This document shows positions 10,767 to 21,199 of a DNA stretch of 64,000 nt, one piece after another; the stretch's first letter is position 1; the number at the start of each line of letters is the position of its first letter. A model generated the notes under the pieces. It was not told the DNA's origin and ran no database searches. It worked only from the letters and a program-made list of their open reading frames with translations. The translations under genes were made by a program, and so were the position numbers. The stretch covers positions 3,239,001 through 3,303,000 of the forward strand of contig OU015652.1 of NCBI GenBank assembly GCA_907165275.2, given 5' to 3'. The stretch comes from Zygaena filipendulae (taxonomy: Eukaryota; Arthropoda; Insecta; Lepidoptera; Zygaenidae).

Positions 10767-11223
10767 TTATCCACTAGTTAGAAGTTTACTGACGTCTCGA
10801 TCTTCAACTGTGTTGAGGAGTGCTACCGTTTCCATCTGTTCTCTCGTCAAGGGCGGCAGGGTCGTCGACTCCTGAGCAGCGGCCATCGCTACCAGGAAAC
10901 ACAACACTACCACCAACAGGATTAATTTCTGCAACAAATACATCCGCGTGTTTTTAAAATGGACGAAAAAACACCGACGAAAAATATGATCGTATTTTGT
11001 TTATTTTCGGTCACGCAAGTTTTTTGCATTTGTTTTTATTACTTCACATCTTTTTTTTCACACCATTTTATGGCTATTAAAATGAACTGTTTCTCGTGCG
11101 CGTAAATAAAATTAAACAACTATATACATAGGTACGACTGTATATAAAAAAATTACATTATTTTCAATTTGCGAATTAATTTTAAACTAATAACATAAAT
11201 CCACTCACATAATTTAAAGTCAT
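10767..11223 (-). CDS. Small secreted peptide, two exons (unrecognised family)
   Basis: This is a spliced minus-strand gene encoding 58 residues. Exon 1 (11223-11209) encodes MTLNY and is followed by donor GTGAGT. The intron is 11208-10929 (280 bp), phase 0, ending TTGTTGCAG. Exon 2 (10928-10767) encodes KLILLVVVLCFLVAMAAAQE and 33 more residues, then TAA. Residues 6-23 form a classic signal-peptide core. Cleavage near AMA|AAQ or AAA|QE would leave about 35 acidic, Thr/Leu-rich residues with no cysteine and no dibasic site, ending SKLLTSG. Exon 2 is markedly GC-richer than its flanks. A TATA box lies 74 bp upstream of the ATG, and an AATAAA lies about 150 bp past the stop. I do not recognise the family; a secreted hormone-like, immune or cuticle-associated peptide is possible, but its function is unknown. 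Matching frame, splice sites, TATA and poly(A) signal together make chance unlikely. Confidence 0.68.
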
Positions 11224-11296
11224 GGTCATCGGCGAAACAAAACCGTTCGTGACGGAATCCAAGCAAGGTATTGCAATTAAAATACGTGGAACGAAG

Positions 11297-11304
11297 TATT
11301 TATA
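11297..11304 (-). promoter_or_regulatory. TATA box of the small secreted-peptide gene
   Basis: On the minus strand this reads TATAAATA. A start site about 30 bp downstream would fall near 11267-11272, giving a 5' UTR of about 45 nt before the ATG at 11223. Confidence 0.5.
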
Positions 11305-11442
11305 ACTTCGCTCTCATCAAGAATCGCAAGATCGGAATTATTTTTAACCAATTACTTAACTATAGGCCAGCAGAAAAAAAAACAAATTCATTAGCAGCTT
11401 AATATTATAAATTAAGTAATAATGCAATATTATGTATGGCTA

Positions 11443-11690
11443 TTGGTAACCGTCCACGAAACGGACGAATAATAATTAAACGTCCACTAAACGAAAAATG
11501 TATTGATTTTTCCTAACGTGATTTTAGTTACGAGATTTGCACGCCTATTAAAAAAACCTTTATTATTATTTTTGTCTAAAAATAAATTTTATATGTGACT
11601 GTACAATTGTAACACCGTTAGATTATAATCTATCTCGCGAGATTGTAAGTTTGTCAAAAGATCGTGAACCGTAACACTGTCTTTGTCTTC
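11443..11690. mobile_element. Foldback (GTCGTCCACT family), half element
   Basis: CCGTCCACGAAACGGACG to ATCGTGAACCGTAACACTG; the other arm is missing. Confidence 0.6.
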
Positions 11691-11699
11691 TTTCTTTTC

Positions 11700-13040
11700 A
11701 TATTGTGTCGTGGTCTGTGTAAAGATATGTATTTCTATTCTTATTTCAATACGTATTTTATATTTTTCTTGATGTTTTATGTGAACAGTTTTAACGTTAA
11801 AAAGTGTCTGCGATACCTATGTAATATTATTGTATAGTGCATCCTTACTTATATTTTATTCTCAAAAACACGATTTTGATTAATCATAATATATAGATAC
11901 TTGATAAATGTGTCCTGTCCTATGGTTGTCCGCAAAAAGGCAAACATCAAGTGCACTTGGAACTAATTTAACGAATTTTACGAAGGATTAAAAAAATTGA
12001 CGAAACAAAGGAGATGTGAAAGAACCATATAACAAATTGTAAGTCCTTATTAATTCCCTCCCTCTTCTCTGCCTACCCTTTCGGTACACAATCAAAGTAC
12101 ACCCACCAAGCAAACTATGTACCACTGCAGCATAGATAACTACACTACAACATACTAACTGGCTTTAATCCACGTACTTATTGGCCTTTTTATCCTTAAG
12201 GTTGAATCATCAATAAAATACTTACGTGTTTCATTATTTAAAACGAAGAGCTTAAAACCCCATTTCCATGACTCTAGTTTCAAAATCAAAGTTCATCCCT
12301 TTTTCTTCTTAGGGGATTATATTAGAGTACCTAATGAAGTAGCTGCGTTTAATATTTTTTATGAAGAGTTTTTGATACATTTCAAATAGATGGACAAAAT
12401 ATATTTTTGATCCCCATTTTTGTTTGATCCCGATTTTTGTTTGTTTCTGAGAAACAAACAAAAGAAAGTCTTGAGAAGGTCTTGATACATGTGACGTGGA
12501 ACAAGGTGGTAAGCTACTTGGTTTGTAGTTATGGGTGATTTAAATCTACACTATACTACTAAAAGAGTTCCTGAGAGAATTATGTAATTGTCATGATAGG
12601 TGATAACACGGGGGAACAGCTAGTTAAATACAAACTACATAATATATTAGTTTGGAAAGCGGAATCCTATGACCATAACACAGAGGACTGTTAGATGTTG
12701 TATACTGAACATACTGCAATGAAAATATTAGTGACATTGTACTAATATTTTTTTTTTTTTTTTTGCTGCAATTTATATATCTGCCATCAGCCATCAGCTA
12801 CTTTGTACTAATATGAACACAATAACAAAAGCGTATGTAATAAACCTAAATCATTTCAGTTTATCCGATTCAGTGAACCACGGTCATATAACATAACTTT
12901 TAGGTTCACGGGAAGCATAAAAAGTGTAAGTGTGTATTTGTGTTGTTCGTAACAGGCATAGAGCAATAGTGTTAACTGATAGCGTATAAAGTTGCAGCGT
13001 TTAAATGTTCATGTTACTCCTTTAATATCTATGTAATTTG
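11700..13040. other. Unannotated, one Helitron 3' scrap
   Basis: Only a GGGGGAACAGCTAG scrap near 12610 and a 16-T run near 12750 are identifiable. Confidence 0.4.
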
Positions 13041-13046
13041 ATTGTT

Positions 13047-13090
13047 TTTAGGGTTCCGTGCCCAAAGGGCAAAACGAGACCCTATTAAGT
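13047..13090. repeat. Remnant of a GGGTTCCGT-type transposon end
   Basis: GGGTTCCGTGCCCAAAGGGC followed by AAAACGAGACCCTATTA resembles a widespread insect inverted-repeat end. The rest is not recognisable. Confidence 0.4.
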
Positions 13091-13372
13091 ACTAAGAGTG
13101 GTAAACTCGACTCGGTAGGTAATCGTCGCTTATTATGCCTTCGGTAGCTAGGTATAATTTTGTTTCACTTTATGGGGGTTTACGACAAGATGAATCTGCT
13201 TAATGAATTTGTGAGTATAATAACGGTGTGGTGGGGGAGTACAGATAAATTAAAAATAGGTACCTAAATTTATTATTTAGTGTTAGTTAGACAAATACAA
13301 TCGCATGAAAGCTGACATGTAATAGTTTTAAACCTTTTTCGCCAAAAAAAAAAAACATAATAACCAAGGTAA

Positions 13373-13585
13373 TCCCTAACTAATAGGATAAATGCGAAAG
13401 TGAGTTTGATGGTTTATGTTTTGTTTGTTTGTTACACTTTCACGCCTTAACGGCTGAACCGATCATCATGAAATTTTGCATGCACGTTGTCAGTGGTACA
13501 GAGAAGGACATAGGGTACTTTTCATCCCGAAATTCCCGTGGGAACTCATAAAATTACCGTGGTTAAAACCACTAGGAACAGCTAG
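13373..13585 (+). mobile_element. Lep1-type Helitron
   Basis: TC start, GGATAAATGCGAAAGTGAG, CACGCCTTAACGGCTGAACC body and ACAGCTAG end followed by T. Confidence 0.75.
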
Positions 13586-13976
13586 TAAGAATATAATTGT
13601 AAATTAAAAACTAATATACATACATATTACATATATAGGTACACTATTCGTAATCGATCCACGTACTTGCACGATTTACATAGAACTCCAATTATACATA
13701 ACTTTGTTTAATCGTATATTTTATTTAAATATGTTGCAGAGGAATAAACATTCCAAGAATTCCTGGCAATACCATGAAATTAAATCGCAGGTGACTTTGA
13801 ATAAATTGTGGAACTTGAAATTACCTATATGTAGTTTCACAGAAATATGAGTTCCACGAAGGGGGTTATTACCTTAACTTCTGTAATAATAAGTTCGTAA
13901 AACACTATTGGAGTTCGGCTATCCTTAATATCATTACTATTACTATGTATTATAAATGCGAACCTATCTACAAAAT

Positions 13977-14186
13977 TCCAAGTGCTACGCCCGCGCCTAC
14001 CAGTTCGAATTTTTTTGCTGCGGGCGGCGTACGCGCCAAATATTGTATTATAATGAATTTAGACATGGGCTAGTAAAAATGAAAAAATATAACCTATATT
14101 AAAACATAGTGCGATCGATTCGCTAGTCGATTCTGAGCAAACTACTTTCTAGTTTTCAGTTAATTCATTAACACGTTGTATATAAA
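13977..14186 (+). repeat. 210-bp dispersed repeat, copy 1
   Basis: From AGTGCTACGCCCGCGCCTAC through GCGGGCGGCGTACGCGCC to TAATTCATTAACACGTTG. An inverted copy is at 35136-35352. Confidence 0.6.
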
Positions 14187-14289
14187 TTACGCGTCAGGTT
14201 GTTTGTTGCGATGGACTCCTAAACTACAGAATCGATCATGATATCATTTATCATTTATTTGTATTATTTTAGTAACTCTCACAAACAAA

Positions 14290-14420
14290 TAGGTAGTAAA
14301 GCATTCACATGCACACACAGAAACACATGCTCACACTGACAGACACGCACACATCAGATACACACATGCCCTATCACATACACTTACACTATCACTCTGA
14401 CAAATTCACACATGCACACG
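14290..14420. repeat. CA-rich imperfect repeat
   Basis: Irregular CACACA/CACATGC phrases over about 120 bp, immediately before module A. Confidence 0.7.
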
Positions 14421-14457
14421 TTCATATACAGAACTGAAATTCTCGATCCCGGTTTAC

Positions 14458-14509
14458 TTTTTAACCGACTTCCAAAAAGGAGGAGGTTCTATGTTCGATT
14501 GTATGTATG

Positions 14510-14540
<31 letters not shown>

Positions 14541-15732
14541 TGTATGTTCACCGATTACTCGAAGACGGTTGGACCGATTTTGAAAATTCTTTTTTTGTTT
14601 GAAAGGGTTTAGTCCCAATTAGGTCCCATTGCCACCAAGTCGGAATCTGATGATGGGATCTTGGAGAAATCGAGGGAACTCTTCAAAAATTATAGGCACA
14701 CCTATAGCGATTTGGGTATTTTTTATAGTAAATCGTTCATTTGCTTCTGGAAAGCAAAATTTGAAGAAGTGGAACTGATGATGAAGACCACAGATGGTCA
14801 TCGGAACTACTCAACAATAATACGTATTTCACGGGTTCCGATTGCAGCGATTTCGAAAATTTGTGTTTTGTTTGATAGGGGATACTTCCAAATTGATTCC
14901 ATTGTCACCAAGTCGAGATCTGATGATGGGATCTTGGAGTAATCGAGGGAACTCTTCAAAAATTATAGGTACACCTATAGCGATTTTTGTATTTTTTATA
15001 GTAAATCGTTTATTTGCTTTCGGAAAGTAAAATTTGAAGAAGTGAAACTGATGATGAAGACCATAGATGGTCATCAGAATGACTAAATAATAGGTATTTC
15101 ACAGATTCCGATTCGTTAACTTTAATATGGTTTCTAAACAATTTATGCTCGTCCCAATGTATATGGTGAAGTGGAAATGATGATGATGTATAAGGAGAAC
15201 TCCTCAACAATTAACGTCCCTGCGTCGGGAAAAGCAATATTTTGTAAAAGGTGATGAGCAGTTGACATTGGGCTACTGTAACTTAGAGAATTTACGAACT
15301 AAGTCACTTAAAAGCGAGAAATAAACAAATTTTTAACAAAAAAAATTAAAACCGACTTCCAAAAACACAAAACTAAAAAACTAAAAATAAAAAGCTAAAA
15401 ATAACAACATACCGATTTAATTCAAAAGACAAAAACACACGTAATATTCTTATTGATTTATGCTACCACTAATCGGTATGAAGTCGGTGACAAGCCAAAT
15501 ATGAAGGGGGTAGATGGGCTAAGTCGACTCCCGCCACCAGCTCTTCGTGAGCAGGACAACCCAAGTGGCCAGACACCAGCGGGCTTGTCACCGAATTCAA
15601 ACCGATTAGTGGTAGCATAAATCAATAAGAATATTACGTGTGTTTTTGTCTTTTGAATTAAATCGGTATGTTGTTATTTTTAGCTTTTTATTTTTAGTTT
15701 TATAGTTTTGTGTTTTTGGAAGTCGGTTTTAA
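14458..15732 (+). mobile_element. AACCGACTTCC module A
   Basis: Starts AACCGACTTCCAAAAAGGAG and ends TTTTTGGAAGTCGGTT. Contains a 28-T run (14510-14537), two tandem related units of about 230 bp (14600-15080), and a terminal palindrome (15344-15733). No credible protein. Unclassified inverted-repeat element. Confidence 0.65.
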
Positions 15733-15733
15733 T
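15344..15733. repeat. Palindrome with GC-rich core inside module A
   Basis: Arms 15344-15500 and 15580-15733. An unpaired GC-rich core of about 80 bp (GGGGGTAGATGGGCTAAGTC to CCAGACACCAGCG) is conserved in module B. Confidence 0.65.
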
Positions 15734-15910
15734 TTTTTTTGTTATTTATATATTTTTATATTTTGTACCTACTAATAATAGTTTTTAAGTTCGGGACCTG
15801 GAGACCTATAAATAATACAGGTTATCCTAGATTAGGCTCCAGATCTCCTACTTTCCATAATTAAAACACATTTTATGTACTTAATTTGTGGAGACGAATA
15901 AATGATATTA

Positions 15911-15985
15911 TATTATTACTTTTTTCTCGGAATTCCCGCGGGAACTCCGAAATTACCGCGGGTGAAATCGCGGGAGACAGCTATA
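15911..15985 (+). mobile_element. Helitron 3' fragment
   Basis: GGAATTCCCGCGGGAACTCC to GACAGCTA, with the 5' part missing. Confidence 0.6.
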
Positions 15986-16145
15986 TTAATATAGATTATT
16001 ATCCAGCCCTTCGATTTCTGACTACAAATCTTCAAACAGGTACTTATTATAATATTAAAATTAAATATTTTTCAAATACTGAACAGGCTAGGCACATGAT
16101 CTCAGCTTACCTACCAGTTGAATGACGGTGTTGTCGAAGGTTGTA

Positions 16146-16260
16146 AACATATGTGTAGCCTGGAATGGGAACTCCTCAGGGGAACTCACTTTCAAGTGAC
16201 ACTGCCAGAACATAACGTTTGATGGCGCCAGATTTTAGATTTACAGGTGGTCTTCTTTTT
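16146..16260 (-). mobile_element. Degenerate SINE fragment
   Basis: CCTGGAATGGGAACTC...CTTTCAAGTGACACTGCC matches the middle of the 17579-17934 SINE; the head and tail are gone. Confidence 0.5.
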
Positions 16261-16554
16261 GTTTTTTTTTTCTTCCTAATGGACTTCGCACATAGTGAAT
16301 TTGCCAGTCTCGTGTTTTTTGTTTTTATAAAAAACGGAGAAAAAATTGACAAAATATTAATGAAAAAAAAAGAAAAAAATACAAAGGTGGTCTTCTTCTT
16401 CTTACATATACATACATACATACATATAAAGTCGATGTGCACCAATAACCAAATATTGAAACTTGAATACCTATAACTATTTTTATTTAAAAGTTTCACT
16501 ACGTTGAGGTTAAGTTGAAAGAATCCAACGCCCTCATTACTAAATTATTATTTG

Positions 16555-16767
16555 CTAGCTGTGCCCCGCGGTTTCACCCGCGTGAGTTTCGAAATTCCTG
16601 CAGGAACTATTTTTTTCTAGACAAAAGTAGCTTAAGTTACTCTTTATAACCACCAGCCAATGAAAGTCCCCTGGAAATTGGTCCAGCTGTTTCAGAGATA
16701 TGCATTTAGTGAAAAGCTGTTAATATACAGTTACAAACAGACACTTTCATTTTAATTATCTGTATAG
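16555..16767 (-). mobile_element. Helitron, GTGAGTTTC subtype
   Basis: CTAGCTGTGCCCCGCGGTTT at the left, the reverse-complement 3' end. The body has AAAAGTAG and CCAGCTGTTTCAGAG, with the 5' end near TATAGATTG. Same subtype as 45617-45912 and 56415-56695. Confidence 0.65.
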
Positions 16768-17131
16768 ATTGAAACTTTAATTTTTAACGTTTAAATAGAA
16801 GTGTAATGATCAAGATTTAAGGAGATGCTATGAAGTATGAATGGAGGGATGGATATAGGTAATGAGTAGGATTCTTGACACACTTCTGGTGTGACAGTTG
16901 ATATGTCGCGTCATGGATTACTCGAGTACGTCACGGTAATCCCTAGATATGAGGGTAGGTGTAAGAAGTAAAGGATTAAACCGTCACCTACGCAACGAAA
17001 TGTTCGTTGTAATGTCACCTTTCACGACATCAAATGCGGAATTAACAACTAGTGTCACCACGTTTCTGTCAATAAATTACCACAACTAGTAGTTGCAAAC
17101 AGTTTTACTTGCATGACTTGGCTAAAAATTA

Positions 17132-18074
17132 GGCTGTTGCTAGTCGTCCACTAATTGGACGAATAATAATCGTCCGCTAAACTCAAAATGTATTGATCTT
17201 TCCTAACGTTCTTTTTTTGTTACGAGATTTGCACACGGCCGATTGAAAAACCTTTTTATGTAATATATAATTTTTAAATTGTATTGTCACTATAAAATTG
17301 TAAATACCGTTAGATTATAATCTATCTCGCGAGATTGTAAATTGTCAAAAGATCGTAAAAAGTAACACTTCCGTGTCGTCTTTGGCACATCGCCAGCCGC
17401 TGCCACGGCACGCTCGTTACTCGCTGAGAGTACCGAGCTTGGTCAGCACTCAGCAGTACAAACATAACCTAACCATAATTATAATCTACCGAAAAATAAT
17501 GCGTTAAATGCATTAAATTGTAAGCAGTATGTTACGGTTTACAATCATTTGACAGTTTACAATCTCGTGAGATAGACTTTTTTATGTCATAGGGGGCAAA
17601 CGGGCAAGTGGTACACCTGATGGTAGGTGATTACCGCCGCCCATGGACATCTGCAACACCAGAAGGCATGCAGGTGCGTTGCCGACCTGGAATGGGGACG
17701 GGAACTGGCTTTCAAGTGGGGCTGCCGGAACACACCGTTAGGTGCTTGGCGATAGATTTGCAACTTGAAGGTGGTAGCTAGCCAGCCGGGCACTAGAGAG
17801 CGCCCTGCCGCCATGCTATGGTTTCCTCACGATGTTTTTCTTCAACGACAGCTCAAGCTCATTGTTAGGGTTTGAACCTACGCCTTGCGGCATTTGATCC
17901 GAACGCATCAACCACTGAGCTATCATCGTTGTCAAGACTATAATAATCTGACGTTAATTACAATTTTACGGTGATATGTATATTTACAATATATTGAAAA
18001 CCTGTTTTGTGAATTTATGTAGTAATTAGTGTATTTATGGACGACTAATAATAATCCGCTTAGTGGACGACTAG
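17132..18074. mobile_element. Foldback (GTCGTCCACT ends), SINE-interrupted copy
   Basis: GGCTGTTGCTAGTCGTCCAC at the left and AGTGGACGACTAG at the right; inner palindrome AATCTATCTCGCGAGATTGT. The right arm is split by the SINE at 17579-17934. Confidence 0.7.
17579..17934 (-). mobile_element. tRNA-derived SINE, inserted in a foldback
   Basis: On the minus strand, box A TAGCTCAGTGGT (17911-17922) and box B GGTTCAAACCC (17868-17878) head the element. It ends CCCCCTATGACATAAAAAA. Target duplication AGACT at 17574-17578 and 17935-17939. Confidence 0.8.
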
Positions 18075-18079
18075 ACACT

Positions 18080-19170
18080 TTGTAAAAGTTACAGGACAAA
18101 AAGTTTACTTGTACGGTGCACCGTTTTGAGGATTCTTTCAGGAATTTTCGTGGAAGGCATGTACAGTACCGACAGGTGATATCGTGGAAGTATTTTGGTA
18201 TAAGTATGATATTATAATAGGTTATTGTTATATTTATTTGTGTTTTTATAAATAAACTGGAATGGGTCGAATAATTTCTTAACAGTAGATAGGTACAAAA
18301 TTTTTGGTAAATTAATAGATAGAGATTATGTTATTGATGCGATCAACGTTATTTTTTTTGATAAACTGTTTGGTAATAAATTGCTATACATAAGTAAGAA
18401 GAAGAAAAAGGAAAGAACAAATTAGTTAAACTGTTTAACAAGTAGATAAGCTTATTAAACAGTTTAACTAATTTGTTTATATTTTGTTTTCAGAGTTCAG
18501 CGACTATTAAAAACCGATAAGCTTTTGCTACTCGACTCTTGTGAACAATAAAAAATATTTATAAATCTGAAAGATATAATGGTGGTGCACCTATTAGGGT
18601 GATAAAATTGTAAATATGCCGAGTTGGCGCTCGGCTTGGGCGGCGTTGGTATCTTTATTGTGTATCCTTAAACAGTTTACAGCTGTCGACGATCTGTAAT
18701 TTTGCATTTTACATTCGCTTCATCGCCCATAACCTTTGAGTTTAGGTGAAAGTTATACGTTTTATTTCTCAATTTCATTTTAAAACGCTTAAGTGATGCA
18801 ATATTTCAGCATGTTTTTTCCTTTTTTCTTTTCCTTTTTTAATATTTTTATTACAGTTGTAATAATCTCTTAATTTTTGACTAGAGATAGATTTTGCTTG
18901 GATTGTTGAAATAAAAACACACTAAATTAACTTATTGTTGCAGTATAATGACAAAGATTTATTGCTAAAATAAAACCATTGATCGATTTAAGTTTCTTAT
19001 GGTTTAAGAAAATTAAAGACTTAAAAAAATTAAAGACCCGTATTAAAGTTAACGCTTACAAATTAACAGAGACAGGAAATAAATTTGCAAACTTTTTGAT
19101 GTTCAGAACTTACTTAAAACGTTTTAAAGTCTAATAAATGTAAACGATAAATTATGACGCCGGTACATTG
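18080..19170. other. Unannotated AT-rich sequence
   Basis: Apart from the hairpin at 18416, nothing is recognised. If the 19176 exon is real, its 3' UTR lies here on the minus strand; TTTATT hexamers (AATAAA on the minus strand) occur near 18957. Confidence 0.35.
18416..18477. repeat. 27-bp hairpin, 8-nt loop
   Basis: Arms 18416-18442 and 18451-18477 pair with one mismatch (AACAAATTAGTTAAACTGTT...). Confidence 0.75.
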
Positions 19171-19175
19171 TGAAA

Positions 19176-19373
19176 CTAAAGTTGCGTGAAGAGGTCGGTT
19201 GTCGTTGTTTGTGGATGTTGCAGAAAGTTTTGGTGGGCGGGGCGAGGGCGCGCAGGCGCCGTGGGCGGTGCTGAAGAGATGCTAAACACTGGACCATCGG
19301 GTGGCTTCGACGTCGACGCTGGATGGCCAAGCACACCAGTCGCCGCGGTACTCGAGTGACATGCGGACGCTCT
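19176..19373 (-). CDS. Candidate terminal coding exon, Pro/Thr-rich C-terminus
   Basis: This GC-rich island stands out sharply from its AT-rich flanks. On the minus strand an acceptor (GTGCATACAG) opens a 65-codon frame in phase 0, starting RASACHSSTAATGVLGHPAS, passing through a Pro/Ala-rich stretch (APPTAPARPRPAH) and ending TTTTDLFTQL before TAG. Composition and wobble use look like a real, low-complexity protein tail. A second minus frame (MSLEYRGDWCAWPSSV...) and a plus frame (...GGFDVDAGWPSTPVAAVLE) are also open, so strand and frame are not settled. No domain is recognised. Upstream exons would lie to the right; a good minus-strand donor exists at 21081. Confidence 0.35.
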   Translation of the reverse strand, partial: RASACHSSTAATGVLGHPASTSKPPDGPVFSISSAPPTAPARPRPAHQNFLQHPQTTTTDLFTQL

Positions 19374-19399
19374 CTGTATGCACCATTGCATAATTCCCG

Positions 19400-21060
19400 A
19401 ACAATTTAATTTTGTGTAGAAAAATAAAATACTGGCCTAAAATTTGTTTTAAAAACAACTGATATTTTATTTTGATTTTCAAAATTTTTATCTACATCAA
19501 ACTAAAGACAACTTGTAGGCATCGAAAGTTAAAATAATTAAGTTAAAAAGTAGTTAATTAACAGAAAATTGGTCTAAGTTAGTTTTTGTTTAAGTTAGTT
19601 TTAGTTTTGAAAACTTTTAAAAAGTTTTTATTAGCCTTAATTTTTGAAGTAAGTACCTCACTTAATAAAAATAATTATTACCACATGTATACTTTAAGGC
19701 ATGATTACTTTTAAAAACTTTTACTCAGACGATTAGTGTTAGAGATTTCGAATATTTTAATAATGTTACACTTTATACCTTTAACCAAGTCATCTAGGCT
19801 CTAAATCTTTTAAATATCTTTTGTGATATTTATAGGTACCTTTTCGTTATTATTAAAAAGAAGAAGCAAACGCTTTATTGCTTATAAATAAAAACTTATC
19901 TGTATATTAAATATTTATTTAGCTTCAAATAACTTAACATGATACATAATAGCCTCTATCTTAATCGCATAGCGTAGGCGTTAAAACCATACAAAACTTC
20001 GGCGGCAAACAGACGCTCTGCGGCGGGCGGCGATCAGAAATTCATTAACCCTGAAAAAGAGCTTAGTAAGTTCTCATTGAACATTACCGTACAAACGCAA
20101 CCCTCAATAATAGGTTATTTTAGCATCGTATTCACGGCTGGGTGAACAGAAAATTATATAGAGAAAATATATCTAACGACGACCTCAACCCATTGAAGGC
20201 GTGTAACATGAACAGCAAATACATGCATGGGCCATGTAAAAGGGAAAATCAATTTGTAGAGTTAACCCCACATCAAAGAGTATTGTAGTTTTATAATGTG
20301 GAACATGTTTGCAGCTAATTGAAAATCTTTATACGTACTTAGTTACTTATATGTATACAAGTATATTGAAGAAACGAGGCAGCTTCATAACATGAGCATT
20401 TTATTTATTTTTGTATTATAATAAAAGTTTAAAATTACGAAACTAATTATTAAAAGTTGTCGCATATAATGAATGGATAAAGTTACTTATCTATTTTTAC
20501 AAACAGAATTAATGGGTTGTCTTAAAATAGGTAATAGGTATTGAAATACACGACGATTTTTACACACGATTTTTGAGTTATAAATATCTTATCTTCGAAT
20601 CTATTTACTAATGTTAGTAATTTATCTGTAAATTATATAAAAAAAAACTTATTCAGCGACTCATAAACTACTAAAGCTGTAAAAACATAAAATATGACGG
20701 AAACATGAAATTTGGCAAAAAGTTTCCTTTTGTAATATAGAGAACACACTAAGAAATATTTTTTGGACATTCGACCTCTGAACGGACGAAAACGGAGTGA
20801 TAGTTGGTATTCATACCAATTATCACTAGCCTTGGAAATCGATATTTGGCAATAAACAAACATGTATTCTAGCGCTGAAAAAATAACACGCTGGTACGTG
20901 ACATAAGCGCAAACTTGCACTTCTCTAAATAGTCAATCAATTTGAAAACCTTATTAAAAATTTTAATGTTTAACAACAACAAAAAGAAGATTATTATTTG
21001 TCGAACAGAGCTTAAAGTAAACGTTGATTAAAACAGCTGTTACAAAAAACATATTAAAAG
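19400..21060. other. Unannotated AT-rich sequence
   Basis: A 95-codon minus frame (20633-20920) is AT-codon-rich and was not accepted as a gene. No repeats recognised. Confidence 0.35.
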
Positions 21061-21081
21061 TTTAGTTTAGTTAAAACTTAC

Positions 21082-21190
21082 CGTAACGAAGTTAGTTCGG
21101 CTGGCGAATGTTTGGCGGAGTCACATCAAATCAGTGGATTACATAGAAACTAATACAAAACTCCGTCTCATCAACAAAGGTCAAACGAAT
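21082..21190 (-). other. Candidate 5' (non-coding) exon ending in a strong splice donor
   Basis: On the minus strand, GC-richer sequence ends in TTACG|GTAAGTTTTA (donor at 21081-21080). No long open frame precedes it, so it would be a 5' UTR exon. It could splice to the acceptor at 19374, 1.7 kb downstream on the same strand. The outer boundary is a guess. Confidence 0.28.
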
Positions 21191-21199
21191 TTGTTTAAT

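Noticed and set aside
14619..15074. Overlapping frames on both strands, repeated at 43660-44139 and 51469-52104
   Set aside because: They translate the tandem units of the AACCGACTTCC modules. Both strands are open and the frames break differently in each copy.
16176..16499. Frames of 85-107 codons on both strands
   Set aside because: Low-complexity A/T-rich tract next to a SINE fragment; Phe/Lys-rich on opposite strands.
17868..17934. tRNA-like boxes A and B (also 55634-55688 and 35003-35065)
   Set aside because: They are SINE heads: no cloverleaf pairing of the acceptor stem, and they are followed by SINE bodies.
20633..20920. 95-codon minus-strand frame after a good TTTTTTCAG acceptor
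   Set aside because: Codons are AT-ending throughout, there is no GC rise and no domain. Several frames of this length are expected by chance in 64 kb.
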